This document shows positions 20,931-30,330 of a DNA stretch of 64,000 nt, piece by piece. Location: NCBI GenBank assembly GCA_029834535.1, contig JAQMWT010000130.1, forward strand, positions 79,070 to 143,069, written 5' to 3'. How positions within the stretch are numbered: position 1 is the first letter of the stretch; each line of letters opens with the position of its first letter. A program made the translations under genes and the position numbers. The notes beneath the pieces are model-generated. The model ran no database searches. It saw only the letters and a program-made list of their open reading frames with translations, and had not been told where the DNA came from. This DNA is from Chrysophaeum taylorii. Its lineage: Eukaryota > Sar > Pelagophyceae > Pelagomonadales > Pelagomonadaceae.

Positions 20931-21935
20931 ACCTCGATTTAGGGTAAGGATCAGGTAGGCGCGAGAGTAAGGATCAGGTAGACGCGAGAGCCAGATAGTG
21001 ATCCTCCAAGCCGTCTACGGCGACCTCGCAGACTATTTCCACGACCCGCGGCGGCTCTTTCAGCGCGCCATTCTCACGCCCCGTTGAAACGATGTTGTCG
21101 ATGCTGACAACGCGCGCATGACTGCGGCCTTTTTTTCCCGCCTTTTTTCCCGGAGACGAGGCGTCGGAGTTCTTTTCGGCTGACTAGGCTGGGTCGGAAG
21201 ACGACGCCTCGCTCTTTACAGTAGAGTTTTCAACTCCCTGACAACCAACGGCATGCTGACTTTGATCGCGAGCTTAAAGTCTTCGCAACCTCGACCCGTC
21301 GCACGGCCACTGCAACGGTACCAGATACATGATCGATAGTGTCGTTGTCACCGAGGCTCCTCCAACCTGTATCCCGTAAGGCCCGCCGACGCCAAACGAT
21401 CACCAAGAGCTAGGGCCAGACGCCCCGCGAGGTCGGCGTCCTCTTGGCGAAGCCCGTCTTCTGCCACGTCCAGCTCTACGTGGCTCTCTGTCGATCGGCA
21501 ACCCCGATGATATCCTCTTCTGAGTCGACGACTCCACCCTACCCCACACGTGCTGCGCAATACCGATAAGCCCCCTCCCGGCGTCTACACGCGCACGGTA
21601 GGTGAACTTACTGGGACCAGGTGAACTTACTGGGGTTTGAGATTGGGACTAGGTGAACTAAGTGACCAGGTGAACTTACTGGGACCAAGTGAACTTACAG
21701 GGTTTTTTAGAGTAAACTCAAGGATTGGCGGCGCGTGCGGATCAAAGCAGCTTGGATTGGCGGGGGTGAGAGCGACGAGCTCAAAGAAGTGGGTGTGAGC
21801 ACGAGTGGGTTTACAGTGAAATTACACCGAACTTACTGGGGTTAGAGATTTGGACTAGGTGAACTTACTGACCAGGTGAGGTGAACTTACTGGGGTTAGA
21901 GATTGGGACTAGGTGAACTTACTGGCCTGCACTTG
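20690..21935 (+). mobile_element. Helitron fragment B
   Basis: Plus-strand copy with both ends: 5' TCCTAACTACTAATCG at 20690 and 3' GGCCTGCACTTG ending 21935, followed by T. It contains the (GTCT)n tract, a ~100-bp tandem duplication, the helicase C-terminus (about 20997-21600) and the array of AGTAAGTTCACC units before the 3' end. No Rep domain, so non-autonomous. Contacts copy A head to head and copy E tail to tail. Confidence 0.75.
20997..21600 (+). pseudogene. Helitron Pif1-like helicase C-terminus (B)
   Basis: Plus-strand homologue of copies A, C and D. Reads ILQAVYGDLADYFHDPRRL, a frame-broken LTPxNDVVDADNAR, then FNSLTTNGM and DRELKVFATSTRR-type sequence, and the KSQGQ / LYVALC motifs (the latter seen as ARCPRIAKTRLLPRPALRGS in a shifted frame). 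One-base differences relative to C and D shift the frame at the LTP block. Inactive remnant. Confidence 0.65.
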
Positions 21936-21936
21936 T

Positions 21937-21938
21937 AA

Positions 21939-21975
<37 letters not shown>

Positions 21976-21996
21976 TCTGTCGATTAGTAGTAAGGA
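21937..21996 (-). mobile_element. Helitron 5'-end fragment E
   Basis: Only the 5' terminus in minus orientation: a (GACA)n run followed by ACATCTGTCGATTAGTAGT and the reversed TCCTTACTACT end. It begins 2 bases after the 3' end of copy B, so a 3' end and an inverted 5' end lie next to each other. Confidence 0.65.
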
Positions 21997-22412
21997 TAAT
22001 AATAATAGAGTCACGAGCAAGGGTAAGGAATAGGATGTAGGGCAGAGGTAGGGTAATCGCGCCGCCACCACCCTCGACCGTTTCAAGGCTTCGCCAGACG
22101 CACCGTCGCCACCGCGGAGGTACCGACGATTTGCGTCTACCCGCCCGACAGTTCTCACGTTCGTGTCGATCCCTAACTTGGAACTGTCGGCGGTGCTATA
22201 ACGACGAGCGGAACCCAATCAAGCACAGCGCTAGGTCGTCGTCACATCCGACTGTTAGCGCCGTTTGATCCCCTCAACGGTCCGCCAGCTGAATGTCCGG
22301 AAAAATCCGCGAAAAAGGTAAAGGGCGTGGAAAAAGAACTCTGCCTGAAAGAGGAAAATGACTTCCGTTACGACTCAAGAGAACAACCATCTGCTGAAGT
22401 AACTTTCAGAAG
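21997..22412. other. Spacer upstream of paralogue 2
   Basis: No gene seen. The last ~130 bases (from GAATGTCCGGA near 22292) are partly alike to the region upstream of 19220, so the duplication includes flanking noncoding DNA. Confidence 0.4.
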
Positions 22413-22655
22413 ATGATAGTCTCTGACGACGAGGAGGAGGAGGAGACTGTGACGACTGTCGCGCCGCCTGCGTGCGGCCTCCACGCCTTCGTTAAGCACC
22501 GCGGCGTCGAGCGCTCCGGGATCATCACGCGAACGGCGATGCGCGGGGCGACGGGGACGGTCGAAATCTGCTTCGATGTCAGCGATGAGGCTTTCTCAAC
22601 GGGCATCGTCCTGCCCTGGCCAACGGACCTCCTTCGCTTTGCGCCCCCCCCTTAG
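22413..22655 (+). CDS. Conserved 80-aa protein, paralogue 2
   Basis: Same length and strand as 19220-19462. MIVSDDEEEEETVTT, then CGLHAFVKHRGVERSGI, ITRTAMRGATGTVEICFD and LPWPTDLLRF. Roughly four of five residues match paralogue 1. The shared upstream block suggests that the duplicated unit was larger than the ORF and that the Helitron cluster lies between the copies. Function unknown. Confidence 0.5.
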   Translation: MIVSDDEEEEETVTTVAPPACGLHAFVKHRGVERSGIITRTAMRGATGTVEICFDVSDEAFSTGIVLPWPTDLLRFAPPP

Positions 22656-22709
22656 GTGGCGTCATTTTTTCTTTTTTTGATATAGATTAATAATAATAAG
22701 AAGGGAAAA

Positions 22710-25175
22710 GTCAAGTTTCCAACCACCATATAAGTTTGGTCACCGTAAACCTTCAACAAGTTTGGTCACTTAAGTTTGGTCAATCCGTCTCTTGGTTGAC
22801 TAAACTTGTACTCTCAGAGAGCAAACATACGGTTCGATGACAAAACAAGGCCCGCCGTGATCAAGATTTCAGCGGTTCTGCACGTCGCGCTGTGACTCCG
22901 GATCGTCCTTCGACTTCGAAACGAACACGGTATCGATGCGGGCTTCGCTCAGGTCGAGCGGGAGCGTGGTGGTAACACGCCGACGTCGGTTGACCACGAC
23001 GCCGAGAAAGAAAACAAGAAGTCGCGTGCCCAGGCGAAGGTAAACGACTATGAGAGATCGCCGAGTACGCTGTCGCAGCTCAGAGCGCGCAAATACGAGG
23101 CTCCACTTTACTCGATCTGACCAAGATGCCAAGTTCAGCAGGTGTGTTCTCGAGGCCGACTTGCAGCAGATGATGTTCGACACGGGCGGCAAGTTGACGG
23201 CGTGTACAACATGGTCTACAGCGCGACAGCGCTGTCGTTCAAGTGCTATATGCAAGATGCAGCGTTTATGTGCGTGCTGCTCGTTGTGATGTGCAAGTAG
23301 AAAATACCGTCGCGTGTGCTAAAAGGCACACCTGCTCCGAACCTTCTTGCCGACAAAGATCCAGCTATCGCGCGAAGCACTTCTGCGAGGCCGTGTCGGT
23401 CCTCATCAAGGGCTTTATGGAGGGCAAGTCAGGCGGCTCGCTGGCCGGTTAGCACCCGGAAAGTCCGTGTTGGGATGGGGTTCGCTCGGTTGGGCAGAGC
23501 GCGACGGCCAGGTCGATTGTTCGTGGACCAACACGTCCGCGGCCTGCGACGCTTTTGCACGACCTCGCACAAGACCGCGCGCAGTGGCGGTCCACCATCA
23601 ACAAGTCCGTCCTCGTCCCTCGCCTCTGCCCCACAACTGCGTGATTTGCCTCTGTGATTCCGCACCGGCTCCTGCCGGTCCGGCCTGGCTCCCATGCTCG
23701 GGAGAGGTCTAAAGTTAGTTAGTTAGTTAATCAGTCTGTCAGGCGGCTCTTCTCAGCATATGCGCTTGATAGACATCTGCAACAATGTCATCCGCTAAAG
23801 GCACGAGATGACGAACCGGGATCGTTCGCTGTAGTCTGTCATAAACATCGAACTAATAAGGCGCATCCGAATAATCTTGGGCGACGAAACAGCGTGGTAT
23901 CAGCGTTTTCTTGCGCAGGCCTTGTTTGTATATGTTGTTCTGCGAGTGTTCGCATGTTGATGCGTGTGTATGGTCAAACTTGGAGGCATTCAATTTGGTG
24001 TGATCAAATTTCGAACAATCACATCAAACTTGTCATATTTTAGACTCGTACTGATGACTGGGTTAGAATTACAGGGGTGGTGTCGGCGATCTTCCGGAAC
24101 GAGGCTGTCGACGTCTTGACATCCCTTCGCGCCGCAGCTTGTATTTGCCGACTTTCTCGTACAGTGCTCGACGGTGCAGCAGCAGCTCCCGGGGAGATCT
24201 TGCGGCAGGGCGGGGTTGTCGAGATGCGCGAGGAGGAGGAGGATAAGGAGGTGTTCTCTTACGGTCGTGCGAGTTGTTTATGCTGGCGTAACGGCACGTG
24301 CTCGCGTTGCCGTCCCATGATCAAGCTGGACAGCTAACTCCGGGTCGGGTACGCGACGGTGAGGAACTCCTGAACGTGGTCCTGTACGGTCCCGCACAAC
24401 TGTGAGACTACAATCTTTGGGTGCTCGAGGGGCGTTGCTCGCGCAGTTTCTCGAGGTCGTCGAGTTTCGCGTTCTCAACCCCGAGTCGATTATCAAAGAC
24501 GCGCTCCCTCTCGAGTTTTGGGATGCAGAATGGGGTGATCCGTCTAACGCAGACCGTGTAAGTTTGGTGTCCTATGTCCGCTTGTTGTTGAAGAATGACG
24601 CACGACCACGGCAACACCACCGTGGTGAGTCGCGGTTTGGGTGGCTTCTACGAACGATGGAAGGTACGAGAATGGGCCCAGCTTAAGTACGCCAAGCCGT
24701 GGGAATCTGCTCTCGGGGCCGCGTGTCGCTGCCCGCTCTCCTTGCGTATCGCCGTGCTGTCTTAGGACGGACCTCCTTCTAAGGCGGTCATGGGGGGGTG
24801 TCCATGCCGCGCGTGTAACGCCACGGTAGATTCTGCGTAGCTGCAGCACCTAGCTCTCGTTTTTAAAGCATTTTCGCACCAAAAGCGCTCACGCGCCCCC
24901 TTAAAAAGCCTCCTTAAGTTTGATTTAAAAAGCCGAAGTTTGGTCAATACTGTGGAAGTTTGAGGAGTAGTGATCAAACTTGTTGACCAAACTTACAAGG
25001 AAATTAATCAAACTTGAAGGGTTGATTGATCAAACTTAATGCAACTTCGGAGTGACCAAACTTAACTGACCTAACTTCTATGGAAAGTGACCACACATGT
25101 GAGTTTTTCCTTAATCATACATCAAAATCGAGCAAACATGAAAGAAATTCACCAAACTTTTTGACCAAACTTGAC
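22710..25175. mobile_element. Unclassified element bounded by AAGTTTGGTCA iterations
   Basis: Left edge GTCAAGTTT at 22710 is followed by three AAGTTTGGTCA units within 120 bp; right edge AAACTTGAC at 25175 is preceded by about ten units in mostly opposite orientation (24900-25175). The inside holds broken coding sequence: VYNMVYSATALSFKCYMQDAA (about 23200-23270), SAIFRNEAVDVL with an acidic stretch (24077-24337), and ERWKVREWAQLKYAKPWES (about 24655-24712), plus a LINE tail. The layout recalls DNA transposons with iterated transposase-binding sites, but I cannot assign a superfamily and no target duplication is clear. Confidence 0.45.
23550..23729 (+). mobile_element. Non-LTR retrotransposon 3' end (copy 1)
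   Basis: Shares with 32942-33268 and 49432-49750 the coding end (HDLAQDRAQWRS-type sequence) and a 3' untranslated segment ending GGGAGAGGTC then AAGTTAGTTAGTTAGTTA. 5'-truncated copies with a fixed 3' end and a short tandem tail are typical of LINE insertions by target-primed reverse transcription. Confidence 0.7.
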
Positions 25176-25438
25176 GGATCCCTAATAAGAACCACCTGAA
25201 ATTCAGGGGACGGGGTTTTTTATATGCGCAAACCGTGCCAAACGACTTTGCCCCTTCCACCGCTCTACGCGTAGGTAAATCCAATTCGACGGTGTGTAAA
25301 AGTCTTATAGTTTACGACTAAAATCGCCCTCGTCCGACGTGTAATTAAGGTATTGACTTAATTAATTAAGAACTCTGCTTAATCGAGACTACTTCTAGAG
25401 TCGAGAAGACCACCACCCCCCCCTGTAGACGTGTTGAT
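25176..25438. other. Spacer, nothing recognised
   Basis: AT-rich, no coding frame and no repeat matched elsewhere in the window. Confidence 0.4.
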
Positions 25439-26440
25439 TTTGAATCTTGTATGGGTATATTACGACTTCGGCTCTGGGGGACGTCGTCGCTGCAGAGCAG
25501 ATGCCGGAAGTGCGAGACAATGACGACGGCGACGTTTGTGGATAAGCGCTTTATTCTGCATTTCGAGCAGAGGTGCGCCAGAAGAAGAAGAAAGCGCTGT
25601 GTGCGAACTTGCAGACATGGAGAAGGCAGCTTTCGACTCCAGCGCCAGATCCCGTCGTCGGACGCTGACCTCGTCGTCGTCCAGGCCGCGCATATCGACG
25701 GGACCAAGTGCCCCGCGGTTGTCGACGACAACTGAGAGTTGCTTGAAGAAGAGGGGGACGCCGATAGCCTCGACGACTCAGATGACGACGACGACGACGA
25801 CGACACGCTGGCCGAGGCGCGCAACGCAAGCAGACCGTCGAAGAAGTTCAAAAGCGCGAGCGCCGCGAAGGCCACCTCCTCCTTCGGTAACACGTTGATT
25901 ACGAGCATTCTCGAGCCCAACACCAAGCGGGGTCGTCCGTCCGAAGGGGTCGACCACGAAAAAGTCGAAGCGCGGCACGTCGCTTACAACCGCAATAGCC
26001 GTCGCGAACGACGCGCCGCCGCCCGCGACGCCCGCGCTTGCGACGGCCAGGGCAAAGGCACCGCGGACTTACTGGTCGAAGGGCGAGAAGTTACGGCGAC
26101 AAGCTGACGGCGCCGGTCGGTCAAAGAGTGGGACCAGTTGTACCACGACGCCGACGCCGTTCGCGGCCATGGTTGGGATCATCCCGCACGGCAGGCTCAA
26201 GAACTACATCCGGGACGACCTTCGGTCTCCGAAATCACGCGCATCAAGCAAACGGAGAGAAAGTCGAAAAAGAACGTGCAGCAGGCCAGTCTACTCGACC
26301 TCGCTCCCAAGAGCGTCGCCGCCAAACTCCAAGGGCAACGACGTCACAAAGATCACTGTCCGCGAGATCACCTCCATCCACGGCCGCTACTTCGGCGCGG
26401 CCGTGCTCACAAGGGCGACAAAGCGGCCCACGTCAAGGCC
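25439..26440 (+). pseudogene. Decayed coding relic, partner of 7.57-8.35 kb
   Basis: Plus-strand counterpart of the minus-strand relic. Blocks in order: FCISSRGAPEEEE, an acidic run (DDSDDDDDDDDTLAEA), RPSKKFKSASAAK, ILEPNTKRGRPSEGVD, VVPRRRRRS, GIIPHGRLKNYI, then KNVQQASLLDLAPKS and a further ~60 codons. The longer version here suggests an acidic/basic N-terminus before a helix-turn-helix-like IPHGRLKNY segment. Frameshifts between 26100 and 26200 separate the blocks. Family unknown; probably from a DNA transposon. Confidence 0.45.
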
Positions 26441-26562
26441 CTGCAGAAAGCTATCGAGGCCAAACCTGACGCCCTCAAAGCGGTCCAGTCGGCCGCCACC
26501 GGCATCGGCACGCTCGGGACGACGACAACGACGAAAAAAAATAGGCCGGTTCTTAATAATAA

Positions 26563-27588
26563 CAAGTGCAGGCCAGTAAGTTCACCTACTCCCAATCTCT
26601 AACCCCAGTAAGTTCACCTGGTCCCAGTAAGTTTCATATAAGTTCACCTGGTCAGTAAGTTCACATAGCTCACACCAACTCCTTTGACCTCGTCGCTCTC
26701 GCCTCCGCCAATCTAAGCTGCTTTGATCCGCACGCGCCGCCAACCTTTTAGTTTACTCTAAAAACCCTTTACTCTAAAATCTCCATTAAGTTCACACTTG
26801 GTCTCCGTAAGCTCACCTGGTCACTCAGTTCACCTAGTCCCAATCTCTAACCCCAGTAAGTTCACCTGGTCCCAGTAAGTTAACCTATAGTGCGCGTGTA
26901 GATGCCGGGAGGGGGCTTATCGGTACTGCGGAGCACGTGTGGAGTAGGGTGGAGTCGTCGACCAAGAAGAGGATATCCTCGGGGTTGCCGATCGACAGAG
27001 AGCCACGTAGAGCTGGACGTGGCAGAAGACGGGCTTGGGAAAGAGGACGCCGACCTCGCGGGGCGTCTGGCCCTGGCTCTTGTTGATCGTTTGGCGTAGG
27101 CGGGCCTTAAGGGATACAGGTTGGAGGAGCCTCGGTGACAACGACACGATCGATCATGTATCAGGTACCGTTGCAGTGGCCGTGCGACGGGTCGATGTTT
27201 CGAAGACCTCAAGCTCGCGCTCAAAGTCAGCATCCCGTTGGTTGTCAGGGAGTTGAAAACTCTACTGTAAAGAGCGAGGCGTCGTCTTCCGACCCAGCCT
27301 AGTCAGCCGAAAAGAACTCCGACGCCTCGTCTCCGGGAAAAAAAGGCCGCGGTCATGCGCGCGTTGTCAGCATCGACAACATCGTTTCGACGGGGCGTGA
27401 GAATGGCGCGCTGAAAGAGCCGCCGCGGCTCGTGGAAATAGTCTGCGAGGTCGCCGTAGACGGCTTGGAGGATCACATCACTGTCTGGCTCTCGCGCCTA
27501 CCTGATCCTTACTCTCGCGCCTACCTGATCCTTACCCTAAATCGAGGGACAGACAAACAAACAAACATCTGTCGATTAGTAGTTAAGA
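26563..27588 (-). mobile_element. Helitron copy C
   Basis: Both ends present in minus orientation: 5' TCTTAACTACTAATCGACAG at 27588 and 3' GGCCTGCACTTG at 26563. The flanking bases are A and T on the element's strand, i.e. an A^T target as for Helitrons. The AGTAAGTTCACC array is at about 26570-26890 and the helicase remnant at 26900-27475. Non-autonomous. Confidence 0.78.
26880..27475 (-). pseudogene. Helitron Pif1-like helicase C-terminus (C)
   Basis: From the upstream end: a frame with LQAVYGDLADYFHEPRRL and AILTPRRNDVVDADN, then FNSLTTNGMLTLSAS and QRYLIHDRSCR, and the motifs KSQGQTPREVGVLFPKPVF and VQLYVALCRSAT in a neighbouring frame. Order and motifs match the Helitron helicase C-terminal third. 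Frameshifted. Confidence 0.72.
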
Positions 27589-28077
27589 TCTAGTCTTCTT
27601 AATCCCGACTTTACAAGTAAAAAAAAAAAAAAACAAGTTCCTTTCCTATACCTATTTTACTTTACTTTACTTTACAATTACTTTACTTTCTTTTCAAAAC
27701 GCTAGATAGTAAAGGACAGTATTTACATTACCATATTTCATGTACACATCCGATACGTCACCCAAGTCGACCAATTGAGTTGAGCGACGTGGCTGGACCT
27801 ACGATCTCTGCGTTTCGGACCCCGCATGCGACGGCCAGGCCGGCCGACGCGGAGCAGTCGCCTCCGAAGGCGTGCCACAACGTGGAGGATGAGAGAGAGG
27901 GCGGTACTGATGACGACGCAGTGAGGAGGAGGAGGAGGAGGAGGAGGACGGCAACGCCTTCGTGCGACTGCGCCGGCTTCCGACTCAGATGACGATGGCG
28001 ACATCGAGCCCGACTGCTGGGTCGAAGCCAATCCTCAGCCCGAAGAGTAGTATCTAGCTGGGCAATCGGAGGAGGCG
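27589..28077. other. Spacer with TTTAC iterations and low-complexity sequence
   Basis: Repeated TTTAC pentamers occur at about 27654-27690, then a (GGA)n tract at about 27917-27950. Frames are open on both strands but compositionally biased (Pro- or Glu-runs). It may be the 5' half of the hAT relic that follows. Confidence 0.4.
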
Positions 28078-28510
28078 ATGCTGGACTTCAAGGTGGACTT
28101 CGAACGCGTCTTCGTGAAGCGAGTCCAGTACGCTCGCACCATCGAGTGGCTCAAGGAGTTTATTTATTTCCTGACGACACGACCTCTCGGAGATTCCTCA
28201 AACACCTCCCCAAGCTCTTGGACCCGATGTCGGTAAGCTCTACACGCGAATAGAAGGCAACCAGGAGTACGGCTACCTCTACCGGACGGCACTAGGTTCG
28301 AAGGGAACAATATCGGCGCGCTGCCTGTGCTGCGAGCTTCTGAGAGCGCATCATCTCAGCTGCCAACATCGTCATGACCGAGGGCAACACCCGCCCGAGC
28401 AACGATCTCGGAGCTGGACATGCTCGTGAGTGACCCTGCGCACGAACAAGGAATTTATTAAGTGGGCTCGAGACAAGTACGGCCACATCCTCAAGAAGTT
28501 CGAATTCTAA
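28078..28510 (+). pseudogene. hAT-type transposase tail, second family
   Basis: Pieces in different frames read LDFKVDFERVFVKRVQYART, RRFLKHLPKLLDPM, KLYTRIEGNQEYGYLYRTAL, then the hAT dimerisation signature SERIISAANIVMTEGNTRPS and LRTNKEFIKWARDKYGH. The signature parallels that of the 46.3 kb family (SIGNLVLTEGNTLLS) but the surrounding sequence differs, so this is another hAT lineage. No TIR found. Inactive. Confidence 0.55.
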
Positions 28511-28659
28511 TCCGAGATCATTCCCCCTCGAGGAAAACAAAGGGGACGACGGCGATTAACAATTAGCAAAAAGGCCAGGTCGCTCATCACATCGTTGCGT
28601 AGTGCTCCGTCCCTGAACGTGGTTTGGGACTGGAAAAGATATGCGGCAAAATTGAATTT

Positions 28660-29301
28660 TCAGCTTGGGCAGCCTTTACCTTTACCTTGCGCGGCACCTG
28701 GCTGTAATGCCCGGCCTTCCAGTATGACTGCCTTCACGACGGTCAAGTCAAAGTCAACATCACCAAAACGAGAAATGCTGCCGGCAGAGGCCGGAAACGT
28801 CCCAGACGCACAGCTCGCGTCTTCCTCGCCTTCCCTCGTCTCTCGTACCTCCCTCCGCCTGCAGAAGCAGAAGAAAACACAATCGCGCGACAGCTTTCTT
28901 GTCGGAGGAAAAGCCGTCGTCACCGAAATGTAGCCGTCCAAAGTACCGCTGGTCTTCCTTCCTCCCTCCCTCCTCGGCATCGCAGCAGTTCGTAACGCGT
29001 CGCGCCCCTTTTCGGATCGCGATAGATGCAGCAGTGCGTCGTTTTGTCGCAGTCCATGTCTTTCTTCTCTGGGTAATCCCCTGTCAGGCGCTTGACGTGC
29101 TTCCAAACCCCTGATGGCGCCGTTCTCCTCCCGCGGCGTGTTATCCCGATACTGCTCCGGTGGAATGTACGTCCTCACACCGTATTCCGCATCCTCCGCC
29201 CCGCTCACATTCTCATCAAACACGACCCGGCGCGCAGGCACTGGGGAAGAAAGGACAAGGGGTGTGGGAGCAGAAGCAGGGGGCCAAGGGAGGGATTTCA
29301 A
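28660..29301 (-). CDS. Hypothetical protein, 213 aa, next to copia insertion
   Basis: Open frame with no recognised domain. The first part (RRVVFDENVSGAEDAEYGVR, then YIPPEQYRDN) looks protein-like, while the rest is Arg- and Glu-rich. The copia element starts 18 bases upstream of its first codon, so any original 5' part would now lie beyond 34716. It may equally be chance. Confidence 0.25.
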   Translation of the reverse strand: MKSLPWPPASAPTPLVLSSPVPARRVVFDENVSGAEDAEYGVRTYIPPEQYRDNTPREENGAIRGLEARQAPDRGLPREERHGLRQNDALLHLSRSEKGRDALRTAAMPRREGGRKTSGTLDGYISVTTAFPPTRKLSRDCVFFCFCRRREVRETREGEEDASCASGTFPASAGSISRFGDVDFDLTVVKAVILEGRALQPGAAQGKGKGCPS

Positions 29302-29319
29302 GGGGGGGACATGGAGAAG

Positions 29320-29415
29320 TGTGAGGAAGCTATGACACTTACCCCTGCACCACGTATCCAGTATCCCTACGTCATTCTCTTATCGCTAGTCTAACGCCTC
29401 ATTCCATTCGTAACA
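29320..29415 (+). repeat. Copia 5' LTR
   Basis: 96 bp, TG...CA ends, base-for-base the same as the 3' LTR. Short for a copia LTR. Identity implies insertion recent relative to the mutation rate, but 96 bp gives little resolution. Confidence 0.9.
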
Positions 29416-29424
29416 TGGTACCAG

Positions 29425-30330
29425 GTGTCGTCCGCGGTCGAACGACTGCTTGACTTCACGGATAACGGCGACTCCTCCTCGGCTTCAGTTCATTGCTACG
29501 TGTTCGGTTCGTTGTCGTCTATCATGTCCTCGATCGAAATTCAAGCTAGCAAGCTTTCGCACAAACTTGATGCCTTCAGCGGTGCGCGACATCTTTTCCA
29601 CCACTGGCCACGTCGTCTCGCGAACATGATCATCTCTACCGGCGATCACATTATCTCGATCAACGATCCTTGGACTAGCATCTCAGCATCTCGCTGCTCT
29701 GAAGAAGACTTTCGCGTCAAGCAACAACGTTGATATCCATGAAAACCGCGACATGAACTTCACGCGAACAACATGACAACCGCGACATGAACTTCACGCG
29801 ACTTTACAAGCGCATTACCGATGTCTACATGGGCCGTGGGGATCGCGTAGCGAACTACCTCAACAAGTTCATCATCGGAGTATACAAGTTGCTCGGCATT
29901 GTACCTATCACCGGCGTTCAAGTTGCTCGGCATTTTACCTATCACCGGAGTTCAAGTTGCTCGGCATTGTACCTGATCCGACGCACCCTCGAGTGTGTCC
30001 TCGCATTTGACTACGTGCATCGTGCTTCAAGCCTTACTGGCTTTGTTTTATCGTCTCGCGTTTCGTACCGATGAATGTGGTTGTACCCTTGAGAAGTTCA
30101 ACAGCAACCAATTTCGATGGCATGCACAACCACTTCCGCCGCGCTATCCGCCGCGTCGTCAGCCACGACTTCAGACTCTTCCAACTGACCTACCCTAGAC
30201 GCCCCCCTTTCCCACCAACCTGGCTCTACTCGATTCCGACGCACTACCCAATGTCCTTTTGGCGGCTGCTGCAAGGATCATCACTTTAAGAGGGACTGCC
30301 GCAAGTTTCAAAGTTCCTAGCTATTCCACG
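29425..30330 (+). pseudogene. Copia gag-like region
   Basis: Frames are broken. Readable pieces include NFTRLYKRITDVYMGRGDRV and VANYLNKFI, then near 30260 CCKDHHFKRDCRKF, which gives the Hx4C end of a CCHC zinc knuckle as in copia gag. Two short tandem duplications lie inside (about 29735-29800 and 29880-29965). Gag would form the particle that packages element RNA. Confidence 0.5.
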
